Of a DNA stretch of 64,000 nt, positions 20,137 through 28,093 are shown one piece after another (within the stretch, counting starts at the first letter, position 1; every line of letters begins with the position of its first letter). Location: the NCBI RefSeq assembly GCF_001957125.1, contig NZ_MPHJ01000001.1, forward strand, positions 94,831 to 158,830, in the 5' to 3' direction. Both the position numbers and the translations under genes were made by a program. This DNA is from Shewanella sp. UCD-KL12. Lineage in GTDB: Bacteria > Pseudomonadota > Gammaproteobacteria > Enterobacterales > Shewanellaceae. A model generated the notes under the pieces. It ran no database searches and was not told the origin of the DNA. It saw nothing but the letters and a program-made list of their open reading frames with translations.

Positions 20137-20661
20137 TTAAACGCCTCGCCAGTTGCGCATTTGATTCGCTTCTTTTGAAAGTACAACAACCTCTGAGCGG
20201 GTCATCATATCTTGCAGTGCCAGCTTGTCGCCATTGATGAGGATCCACAAGTTACCGATCCCAAGTAGAGACCATACTAGCCTTGCACCTGCTGTTATCA
20301 TGCTTAGGCTTTGACCATTGGGGTGTTGGATTTTTAATTTCCAAGCTCGCATTCCCAGTGTTTGACCGCCATAACTCCAGAAAGAGATATAAAAAAGCCC
20401 CACGCACAAAGAGATCCAAAATTGATAAATCCCTTTATATAGGGAGTTTCCATTTAGTAGATCTGATACATGCTCATAATTTCCCATGTTAATCACCCCA
20501 TAAGAAGTGAGCGCGGTAAATACGCCAAAGCCAATGGCTCCGGCAATCATGTATACGGCCACTGCAAGTAACAGGTCATAAACTATAGCGCCGCAACGGC
20601 GAAAGAATCCGGCACGGGGAAAGTTAGCATGTTCACTATTTGGCATTGAGCTTTCGGTCAT
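20137..20661 (-). CDS. RDD family membrane protein
   Basis: Integral membrane protein of 174 residues with the RDD pattern: FPRAGFFRRCGAIVYDLLLA at the start, then a long second helix and a GGQTLGMRAWKLKI segment. Three or four helices are predicted. RDD proteins are of uncertain function; some have been linked to ion or sodium transport. No partner gene is adjacent, and it is likely transcribed alone. Confidence 0.88.
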   Translation of the reverse strand: MTESSMPNSEHANFPRAGFFRRCGAIVYDLLLAVAVYMIAGAIGFGVFTALTSYGVINMGNYEHVSDLLNGNSLYKGIYQFWISLCVGLFYISFWSYGGQTLGMRAWKLKIQHPNGQSLSMITAGARLVWSLLGIGNLWILINGDKLALQDMMTRSEVVVLSKEANQMRNWRGV

Positions 20662-20779
20662 TTTTAGGCTCTCTAGCGTTGAGATAATCTTGGCTTATAT
20701 CTATTACTCATCACCACTCGACGTTATGTTTGATGCGCTAACATTGATAAAATAGTCGGTGATAATAGGTGGTACTCAG

Positions 20780-21034
20780 TTACTTGTTTTTGGGCTCATC
20801 TTTGATGTAATAAATGTCACTAAATCCCATGCGAGCAAACTCTTTATCTCTAAAGTCTCTAACAGCCGCAGAGCCTTTTGATGTCATAGCAACCTGCTGC
20901 TCCATCATATGATAGCTGGTTAGGTCGATGCCTTCTGCAGCTGCAATTGCTTCATGGATATCATGATGTTTGTCATAAGCGAAGTTGATCTCTTTCGCCT
21001 GTTTCTTGTAGGTGTAAGTTACTCTAACGGCCAT
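20780..21034 (-). CDS. Small conserved protein, DUF2960-like
   Basis: Cytosolic protein of 84 residues beginning MAVRVTYTYKKQAKEINFAYDK and ending RDKEFARMGFSDIYYIKDE. I recognise it as resembling the DUF2960 family found in Shewanella and Vibrio, by memory only. There is no signal peptide or cysteine. It lies upstream of the RDD gene on the same strand with a gap of about 118 bp. Function unknown. Confidence 0.75.
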   Translation of the reverse strand: MAVRVTYTYKKQAKEINFAYDKHHDIHEAIAAAEGIDLTSYHMMEQQVAMTSKGSAAVRDFRDKEFARMGFSDIYYIKDEPKNK

Positions 21035-21086
21035 AATTTTCTCTGTTCACTCTTTTACGTAATATATTCATTGCGGCGGTGCGCAT

Positions 21087-21566
21087 TTATATTTCCAGCA
21101 CCATATAGCAGGCATCTGGTGTGTATCCGGTTAAGCTCTTTTCAATCTCTTGAACAACAAAGCCTTGTTTCATCCAATAGCTACTAGCACCTTGCACTGC
21201 AACTAAAGAGAGACTGCTATAAGCGCTTTGCTTAGCTAGCTGCATCAGTTTTTTTAAAGCAGCTTGCCCAGCGCCTTTGCCCTGAGCTTTAGCTGAAAGC
21301 GCGATATCATGGAGATACAAGCTGTTCGCTTGTTTATCTGCAGTTATCACTTGCTCGAGAGATGGAGGGTTACCTAGATGCCATGGATGAGCTAAACAGT
21401 AACCAACAACTTGTTTGTGTATCTCGATAACAAAGCAGCTTAGGGGGGAAACCCGCCACTTACTTTGTAGCGCTTGCAGGGACTCTGGTTCTAAATCTGG
21501 GTAGCATTCGTCTTGAATCAATAGGATCTCAGCCCAATCATCACAGGAGATACTTCTCAGTTTCAT
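21087..21566 (-). CDS. GNAT family N-acetyltransferase
   Basis: Protein of 159 residues with a GNAT fold pattern: an N-terminal RSISCDDWAEILLIQDECYP, SCFVIEIHKQVVGYCLAHPW, and LYLHDIALSAKAQGKGAGQAAL, which gives the acetyl-CoA binding (Q/R)GxGxA loop, then a SYWMKQGFVVQE ending. The substrate is unknown. It shares orientation with the flanking DUF2960-like and carboxypeptidase genes, with short gaps of about 40-50 bp. Confidence 0.88.
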   Translation of the reverse strand: MKLRSISCDDWAEILLIQDECYPDLEPESLQALQSKWRVSPLSCFVIEIHKQVVGYCLAHPWHLGNPPSLEQVITADKQANSLYLHDIALSAKAQGKGAGQAALKKLMQLAKQSAYSSLSLVAVQGASSYWMKQGFVVQEIEKSLTGYTPDACYMVLEI

Positions 21567-21607
21567 CGTTTTGCCCTCATCATGCGCTTTCGTGGCTGTA
21601 TGATACG

Positions 21608-23095
21608 TTATTTAAGGTATCTTTGCTCTAAGTGACGTCTAAAGAATTTAGGGTTTAATGACTCGCCTGTTGCGTGTTTAACTAACTCTTCAGTTGTCAT
21701 TAAACAGCCTTGAGACCAGATGTTCTTATTTAACCAATCAAATACTAGGCCGATTTTCCCGTTAGCAAGGAGTTCATCGACAGGACCAAGGCTGGCTTCC
21801 ATTGCGAATCTAAATTGTGCTGCGTACATGGCACCGAGTGTATAGCTAGGGAAGTAGCCTAATTCACCCACAGCCCAGTGAATATCTTGCATACAACCAT
21901 TTCGATAATCTCCTTGGGTATCAACGCCTAATAGGCTTCCCATCTGTTCCTGCCAGAATTCAGGCAGCTCTGCGACACTCAAGCTACCATCAACGAGCCC
22001 TTTCTCAGCTTCAAAGCGCAGTAAAATATGGCATGGATAGGTTACCTCATCGGCATCGACCCTGATTAAGCCTGGCTTTACTCGAGTGTAAATATCGCTC
22101 AGCTGATCGATAGACAATTCACTGGCTAAATGTTGCTTTATTTTGGGTTGGAGCTGGCTCAGAAAACCTTTTCCGCGACCAAGTTGCATCTCACAAAAAA
22201 GGCTTTGGCTTTCATGTATAGCCATAGAGCGGTGGTTACCTGCTGGTTGTCCACGCCACTCTATAGGTAAGCCTTGCTCATAACGTGCGTGACCCGTCTC
22301 GTGGATGATTCCCATTAAGCCACTGGTAAAGTCTGCTTCATCGTAGCGTGTTGTTAGGCGTATATCACCAGGGACGCCGCCGCAGAAAGGGTGACTACTA
22401 ATATCGAGGCGACCTTGGGTGAAGTCAAAGCCAAGAAAAGCCATCACATCTCGGCCTAGCGCTTCTTGAGCTTGAGCACTAGCATGAATTGGCAGCGCAA
22501 TATTATCTCGGCCCTGCAGCTTAACGGTGTCAATAAGGTTAGGAAGCCAACTTTTTAGATCGCCAAATAGATGCTCTAAGCGGCTCGTAGTCATACCCGG
22601 TTCAAACTTATTGAGTAGGGCATCATAAGGGGAGAGGTCTTGGGCTTGAGCTCTGATACCCGCTTCCTCTTTCACTAGGCTTATCAGTGATTCGAGGTTA
22701 GGTTTAAAGCCTTGCCAGTCATTATTTTTTCTCTGATCTCGCCACGCATGCTCACAACGGTATGCCAATTGAGTTTTGGCTTGTACTAGATCTGCAGGCA
22801 CTACATTGGCTTGCATAAATTGGTAGTTCATTTCACTTAAGTTAGCCATCTGGTGACTGTTTAGCAGCTCATCTTGGGCTTGCTCTAAACTGTCTTCAAT
22901 GAAGGGGGCTGTCTTGAGTTCATGAATATGGCGTGCAAGTTCAGCCATCGCTGCGCCGCGTCCTTCACTGCCGCCAATTGGCATCATTGTGGCCTGATCC
23001 CAATCCCCTAATGCACTGAGGTGCTCAAAATGGGAGATTTTCTGAAAGTGTTCTGTCAGGCTAGTGTAATACGGTGTCGATTGAGAATCTGTCAT
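21608..23095 (-). CDS. M32 family metallocarboxypeptidase
   Basis: Cytosolic zinc carboxypeptidase of 495 residues of the Taq/Pfu type. The zinc motif HETGH is at residues 265-269 within MGIIHETGHARYEQGLP. The family features DWDQATMMP (31-39), HPFCGGVPGDIRLTTRY and RVDADEVTYPCHILLRFE are present. Length matches the family. It removes C-terminal residues from peptides. Confidence 0.95.
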   Translation of the reverse strand: MTDSQSTPYYTSLTEHFQKISHFEHLSALGDWDQATMMPIGGSEGRGAAMAELARHIHELKTAPFIEDSLEQAQDELLNSHQMANLSEMNYQFMQANVVPADLVQAKTQLAYRCEHAWRDQRKNNDWQGFKPNLESLISLVKEEAGIRAQAQDLSPYDALLNKFEPGMTTSRLEHLFGDLKSWLPNLIDTVKLQGRDNIALPIHASAQAQEALGRDVMAFLGFDFTQGRLDISSHPFCGGVPGDIRLTTRYDEADFTSGLMGIIHETGHARYEQGLPIEWRGQPAGNHRSMAIHESQSLFCEMQLGRGKGFLSQLQPKIKQHLASELSIDQLSDIYTRVKPGLIRVDADEVTYPCHILLRFEAEKGLVDGSLSVAELPEFWQEQMGSLLGVDTQGDYRNGCMQDIHWAVGELGYFPSYTLGAMYAAQFRFAMEASLGPVDELLANGKIGLVFDWLNKNIWSQGCLMTTEELVKHATGESLNPKFFRRHLEQRYLK

Positions 23096-23315
23096 AACTT
23101 TTTTCTATGAGCGATGAATATCCCAATGGTATACCAAGCAATGGCAATTTTCCTTCTGCTTTTCACTTAATCACTTAGCTGCTGCAAATTGCTTTTGCTG
23201 TAAAACTCGTTGCGGTTGATTTCCATATTCAAAAAAGCTTTGCTATGATTTTATTCATACAGATGGATTCTGGTTAACATGGTTTGTTGACTAAATTCTC
23301 TTTTTTTTCAATAAA

Positions 23316-23987
23316 ATGGACTTTGTTATGCACATGGATGCGACGACTATGGTGGACTTTCTGCTCACTCAAGCCAACTTACCTTTTACTATCTCTCTTT
23401 CATTCGTGGTCATACTTGCAGTATTAGAGGCTTTATCTTTATCCGTGGGCTTTAGTTTAGTGAAGGCACTAGAGAAGTGGGCGCCAAGAGATACAGGTTT
23501 AGAGCATACAGATGTCTCTGTAAATGGCTTAGCAAGTGTCGCTAGCTGGCTTTGTTTAGATAAACTTCCACTGCTTATCTGGTTTGTTCTCGCCTTAGTG
23601 AGCTTTACTCTGGCGGGCTTTGTTAGCAACTATATTGCACTTACTCTATATAGTAATCTGCTTCCTCAAAGCGCTGCATTGCCTATTGCACTGTTTGTTA
23701 CTGCCTTTGCTTGTCGGTATATCGGGGAAGCCATTGCGAGCGTCTTGCCTAGAAATGAGTTGGGCATAGTATCAACAGATGGCTTACTTGGAAGTGTTGG
23801 CACTGTCACCGTTGGTTGTGCGATCAAAGGTAACCCCAGTGAGGCATTGGTTCAAGATCAGTACCAGCAGAAGCATTATGTTTTAGTCGAGCCAGAATCT
23901 AAGGGAATTGAATTTAATAGTGGAACTCAAGTGGTCTTGCTAAGAAGAGAGGGGGGGGTCTGGTCCGCTGCTAGGTTTGATTCTTAA
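23316..23987 (+). CDS. YqiJ-like membrane protein with OB-fold domain
   Basis: Protein of 223 residues resembling E. coli YqiJ: three or four membrane helices in the first 150 residues, then a soluble OB-fold/NfeD-like end (LLGSVGTVTVGCAIKGNPSEALVQDQ..HYVLVEPE). In E. coli yqiJ neighbours a flotillin gene (yqiK); no flotillin is seen here. The start may be 23316 or the ATG at 23328; neither has a strong ribosome site. A palindrome (GGCG.GACTTAAGTC.CGCC, 23996-24015) follows it in the gap before the convergent gene. Confidence 0.8.
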   Translation: MDFVMHMDATTMVDFLLTQANLPFTISLSFVVILAVLEALSLSVGFSLVKALEKWAPRDTGLEHTDVSVNGLASVASWLCLDKLPLLIWFVLALVSFTLAGFVSNYIALTLYSNLLPQSAALPIALFVTAFACRYIGEAIASVLPRNELGIVSTDGLLGSVGTVTVGCAIKGNPSEALVQDQYQQKHYVLVEPESKGIEFNSGTQVVLLRREGGVWSAARFDS

Positions 23988-24037
23988 ATTAGCTAGGCGC
24001 GACTTAAGTCACGCCACGAGGTATAAAACTAAATGCT

Positions 24038-24664
24038 TTATCTAACCAGTAGAGCCATCTCTGGCTGTTGATTACCAGGAAATACCTTATAAGCCTTATG
24101 ATGTTTAACTAAGCTTGCCTTTTTATCTCCTTGGCTAAGGAGTAGGCCATGCTTAGCAGCGATTTTGGCAAGTGCTTGCTCATCAGCGCGAACATACATG
24201 GTGATAGTTTTTGTTAACGCTTCACCGCTGATATGACCTTGATACTGCTCATCAGAAATCACTAAACTATTCTGGCCGCTACTTTCAAGTTTAAGTTTTG
24301 TAGTGACCTCACAGTCAAGAATGACCACCCAGTCAAGTTCAGCCAGCTCTGTGAGCATAGTATTTAGAGATAAGCCTAATGCCTGGCTTTTCTCTGCCGC
24401 TAAATATTGCTGCTCAATGCGCTGCAGTAACGAAGGCAGTTGAGCGGCAGCGCCCATGCTACGAGCATCTCGGATCCATTGAGTAAGCTCTTTGGCTATC
24501 AGCTTAGAAAAGCGTCGCTCTTTCAATGCCTGAACCATCCAGTTACAGAGAAAATGACTTTCTGCATCGACTGTTTTAACTACATTTTTGCCGTTACTAC
24601 GTTCATCCAGTGCGGCAAGTCCTGCTTGAGCTATCTCTAAGATAGCTTGGTTATAACTGCTCAT
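24038..24664 (-). CDS. Conserved hypothetical protein, DUF2913-like
   Basis: Cytosolic protein of 208 residues with a helical N-terminal half (FLCNWMVQALKERRFSKLIAKELTQWIRDAR) and a C-terminal half with beta pattern. It resembles DUF2913 proteins of Shewanella and Vibrio by memory. It ends convergent with the YqiJ-like gene and starts ten bases after the rhlE stop, so it may be co-transcribed with rhlE. Function unknown. Confidence 0.65.
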   Translation of the reverse strand: MSSYNQAILEIAQAGLAALDERSNGKNVVKTVDAESHFLCNWMVQALKERRFSKLIAKELTQWIRDARSMGAAAQLPSLLQRIEQQYLAAEKSQALGLSLNTMLTELAELDWVVILDCEVTTKLKLESSGQNSLVISDEQYQGHISGEALTKTITMYVRADEQALAKIAAKHGLLLSQGDKKASLVKHHKAYKVFPGNQQPEMALLVR

Positions 24665-24673
24665 CGGTTTTCC

Positions 24674-25981
24674 TTAGCGGATCTTCTTCGCTTTGCTCTT
24701 TGGGCTGTTCGATGAGTTTTTAACTTTAACTCTACGGCCTTCCATGTTTCTCTCGGCGACAACCTGAGCACCTGCATTATCTTCACGCTGCTGCTTTTTA
24801 GCAAAACTACGACGTTTTTGAAGTTGCTTAATCAGTAGATCACGGCTACCTACTTCATAACCTGGAATGGTGATACGACTAATTTTTTTACCGATCAACT
24901 TTTCGATATCATAGAGGGTTCGCTCCTCTTCACGACTAACGAGTGAGATGGCGACACCTGATTTACCTGCACGTCCTGTACGGCCAATACGGTGAACATA
25001 ATCTTCAGCTAAGAAAGGCAGATCATAGTTAACGACATATTCAAGATTTTGAATGTCTAGACCGCGAGCGGCGACTTCAGTAGCGACTAGGGCGCGTATC
25101 TTCCCCTCTTTAAACTCGCGAAGTGCACGGCGACGATTACCTTGTGCTTTTTCTCCGTGGACAACAGATGATGGAATGCCATCCAAGTTTAACTCTTTTA
25201 CCAGCTTATCAGCTGCATCTCGAGTCGCTGTAAATACAAGTACTTGCTGCCAGTTTTTCTTACCAATTAACTCTGACAATAGCTCACGCTTACGGCGTTG
25301 CTCCACAGGGTAGACCACTTGGCTTACTGTATCAGCTGTACTGTTTTGGCTATCTACCGCAATAAGCTTAGGCTTAACTAGCATCTCATTGGCAAGGTTC
25401 TTTACAGCACTTGAGAAAGTCGCTGAGAAGAGTAAGTTTTGGCGGTTTTTATTAACGGCCTGCATGATCTTTTGGATATCGCTAATAAAGCCCATATCTA
25501 ACATGCGATCGGCTTCATCTAGCACCATAAAGTCGACATTTGAAAGGTTCAAGTTACACGCTTGAAGGTGCTCTAAAAGGCGACCTGGTGTTGCCACTAT
25601 GATGTCTGCGCCGCGTTTAATCTTCTGTGCCTGACTTTCTAACTTAACACCACCGTAAATGGTCAGTACTGAGACATCCATATACTTACTGTAATCATTA
25701 ATGTTATCGGCGATCTGTGAGGCGAGCTCACGTGTTGGCGTAAGGATCAGCGCACGAGTGTTAGAGCGTTGAGTTTCGGCTGGGTTATCAAGCATCTTCT
25801 GTAAGATAGGCAGAGCAAAAGCTGCTGTTTTTCCTGTTCCGGTTTGTGCACTTGCAAGCACATCTTGACCACGGCGAATGGCTGGAATAGCTTCTTGCTG
25901 AACAGGCGTCATTTTTTGATAACCACATTCAGAGATAGCACGCAAAATCTCGGGAGCAAAACTAAAAGATTCAAATCTCAT
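24674..25981 (-). CDS. rhlE: DEAD-box RNA helicase RhlE
   Basis: ATP-dependent RNA helicase of 435 residues. Q motif F..EIL.AI...GY..MTPVQQEAIP, motif I AQTGTGKT, Ia PTRELASQI, II VLDEAD, III SAT, IV-V VLVFTATR and TEVAARGLDI, and VI YVHRIGRTGRAGKSG are all present. The C-terminal tail is short and basic (VKNSSNSPKSKAKKIR). RhlE acts in ribosome assembly and RNA turnover; cold-adapted marine bacteria carry several paralogues. Confidence 0.95.
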   Translation of the reverse strand: MRFESFSFAPEILRAISECGYQKMTPVQQEAIPAIRRGQDVLASAQTGTGKTAAFALPILQKMLDNPAETQRSNTRALILTPTRELASQIADNINDYSKYMDVSVLTIYGGVKLESQAQKIKRGADIIVATPGRLLEHLQACNLNLSNVDFMVLDEADRMLDMGFISDIQKIMQAVNKNRQNLLFSATFSSAVKNLANEMLVKPKLIAVDSQNSTADTVSQVVYPVEQRRKRELLSELIGKKNWQQVLVFTATRDAADKLVKELNLDGIPSSVVHGEKAQGNRRRALREFKEGKIRALVATEVAARGLDIQNLEYVVNYDLPFLAEDYVHRIGRTGRAGKSGVAISLVSREEERTLYDIEKLIGKKISRITIPGYEVGSRDLLIKQLQKRRSFAKKQQREDNAGAQVVAERNMEGRRVKVKNSSNSPKSKAKKIR

Positions 25982-26417
25982 CTTGGGGCCTCTACCTTAC
26001 TTATATGTTCACCTACGTTAATGCAGGCAATATGCTTTATTCACTAGGCTTTCAATGCCTAAACCGCGAATGAAATGCGGCGGCGGAGTATAGCAAGTTT
26101 ATGATGATTTTAACAGCATATCATTCATCCCCTTAAAAGCGCTATTGGGTTAGATTTTGATAGGGGAAATAGACTTTCAGTCAAAGATTTACAAGCTGCT
26201 ATTTGACAGAGTGGACCTATGAACTAGGCTTTAGTTGATTTAACTGTAGCGCTAATGCATGGAGGCAATATGGCACCTTGGATACTTGCTGTGAAAAGGA
26301 AAGTTTCAACGCTGACAGATCCTTTTACCCTCTCTATGCTGACTCTTCTCAAAAGTGGTAGTGCTAAATTCTCTCGCTTAAGTTCTTTTTTCATTGCACT
26401 ACTGATAGAGAACCAAT
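25982..26417. other. Intergenic region upstream of rhlE and the REC-EAL gene
   Basis: About 436 bp between divergent genes, with no convincing ORF. It should contain both promoters. No riboswitch or clear operator was recognised; long leaders are common upstream of RNA-helicase genes, but no conserved RNA motif is evident by eye. Confidence 0.4.
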
Positions 26418-27734
26418 ATGTCTATTAATGTACTCGTTATCGATGACTCTTTATCCTCTTGCCGAATTTTAAGTGAATACCTGATGCAGCTGACGGTCAA
26501 TCGAGTGGAATATTGCACCTGTGGTGGTTCCGCTATTAAGATCTTGACCAGATATTCACAGGATTATCACCTGGTTGTCGTTGACCTACATATGCCCAAT
26601 ATGGATGGCATTGAATTACTGATGCAGTTGAGTGAAATGGGCTACAAAGGGGGGATTATTATCGCTTCTGCCATGGAGAACCGTATCATTGAAGCGGCAT
26701 CCCAAATAGTGATCAACTCAAACCTGCGCTTGCTAGGCTCCTTGGTAAAACCTGTATCAGTAAACCAGCTAAAGTTATGTATCGAACGTTTATTTATGAT
26801 GGAGACAGAGTTAAGTCCAAAGCCGGCTACAATGACTGTTGATGAGTTACAGCATGCATTGAATCAGGATAAAGTGATCCCCTATTTTCAGGCTCAAATG
26901 GATGCCGAGTCAGGGGATATTGTTGGCTTTGAAGTGCTTTGCCGGATCCAATCGGGTAATCAATTAAAGCTACTATCCCCGGATAGTTTTATAGAGGTTG
27001 CTGAGAGTCATGATCTCCTTAACCTGCTTACTGAAAAGCTACTAAGTAAAGCTATGGTGGAGTGGAGCCAAATTTGCCAAGATGAATCTTGTATCAACAC
27101 TAGTCTCTCTATTAATCTTAATCCCAGCCAGTTAGCCCAAGCATCGTGGCCTAATAAGTTGCTTAAGTATTGTGATGAAAACCAAGTAGATTCAGCGAAA
27201 ATTACTGTTGAAATAACTGAAAACCAGGCCTTAGATCAGCAGAGCCAGTATTCAAGCATTAGTCGCCTTCGCTTGCATAAGTTTGGTGTTGCGATAGATG
27301 ATTTTGGCACGGGGTATACAAATCTAACTCAACTTTGTCGTTTACCTATCAGTGAGTTAAAGCTAGATATGAGCTTTGTCAGAGGAATACACTTAGATCC
27401 ATTAGCGCAAGCTATTCTCAAATCATTGCAAAATATCAGCCAAAACCTTGGTATAAGCCTTGTGGCTGAAGGCGTAGAGGATCTGCGCGATCTAAATTAT
27501 CTTGAGCGTATAGATAATTTGCGGTTACAGGGCTTTCTAATCTGTAGGCCAAAACCATTTACTGAGTTAATGCGCTGGTTAAAAGCGCATAAAAAAGTGG
27601 GTAACGCTAAACTTGAGAGCTCTCGAGTTAATAGTGATAAAGCTAACAGTAACAGAGTTGAAAGTGGTTCAAAGGTAAAGGCTGTTATCACCGCTGAACA
27701 CTCTGATGATAGAAGGTCAAATTACACTATCTAG
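26418..27734 (+). CDS. Response regulator with c-di-GMP phosphodiesterase (EAL) domain
   Basis: Protein of 438 residues. A receiver domain (1-125) has phosphoacceptor D56 in VVVDLHMPNMDG and K111 in LVKP. The EAL domain (about 145-395) keeps the metal and substrate residues: the EAL motif reads EVL (172-174), then LNPSQ, VEITE, DDFGTGY (294-300), KLDMSFV and VAEGVED, so it is probably active in degrading c-di-GMP. A polar low-complexity tail follows. No histidine kinase is next to it. It may lower c-di-GMP, the ligand of the riboswitch upstream of the chitinase at 34.4 kb, but a direct link is inference. Confidence 0.93.
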   Translation: MSINVLVIDDSLSSCRILSEYLMQLTVNRVEYCTCGGSAIKILTRYSQDYHLVVVDLHMPNMDGIELLMQLSEMGYKGGIIIASAMENRIIEAASQIVINSNLRLLGSLVKPVSVNQLKLCIERLFMMETELSPKPATMTVDELQHALNQDKVIPYFQAQMDAESGDIVGFEVLCRIQSGNQLKLLSPDSFIEVAESHDLLNLLTEKLLSKAMVEWSQICQDESCINTSLSINLNPSQLAQASWPNKLLKYCDENQVDSAKITVEITENQALDQQSQYSSISRLRLHKFGVAIDDFGTGYTNLTQLCRLPISELKLDMSFVRGIHLDPLAQAILKSLQNISQNLGISLVAEGVEDLRDLNYLERIDNLRLQGFLICRPKPFTELMRWLKAHKKVGNAKLESSRVNSDKANSNRVESGSKVKAVITAEHSDDRRSNYTI

Positions 27735-27765
27735 CGATTCAATTGGTATGAGTAAATATGCTAAT

Positions 27766-27796
27766 AAAAAAGCAGGCAAAAATGCCTGCTTTTTTT
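27766..27796. terminator. Intrinsic terminator after the REC-EAL gene
   Basis: Perfect stem AGCAGGC/GCCTGCT with loop AAAAAT, preceded by five A and followed by six T residues, so it can stop transcription in both directions. Confidence 0.88.
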
Positions 27797-27812
27797 ATGA
27801 GGATTATACGTG

Positions 27813-28093
27813 ATACCAATTGCATTAAGTATTTGATCAATTCAGAGCGCCTTAGGCTTTTCAATTCAAGGCGCATTAGTGAGCAAATGGTTATTCCCTT
27901 TTGAGCTAATGCAAAGCAGAAGTGGGAAGCCTAAGACGCTCACGTAGTGCGGCTGATGTTCAAAGCAATGGCAAAGCCCTTTATACTTCGATGAACGCTT
28001 TCGATATAGAATAACTATTAGCTTCAATCGTCCATCTCGCCTACAGGGCTTTGAATTCCCGTTGAATGGTCAAACTTTTAATGCAACTGGTAT
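27813..28093. mobile_element. MITE-like non-autonomous element
   Basis: A segment of about 281 bp is bounded by imperfect terminal inverted repeats: ATACCAATTGCATTAA (27813-27828) and TTAATGCAACTGGTAT (28078-28093), differing at one base when one is reverse complemented. TA dinucleotides at each tip fit a TA target duplication. The inside has no ORF. Its right tip reaches the stop codon of the leftward aminopeptidase gene. It is probably mobilised in trans; no transposase is in the window. Confidence 0.6.

Noticed and set aside
27800..28092. CRISPR-like or small RNA reading of the non-coding stretch after the REC-EAL gene
   Set aside because: No regularly spaced direct repeats. Terminal inverted repeats explain it better as a MITE-like element.
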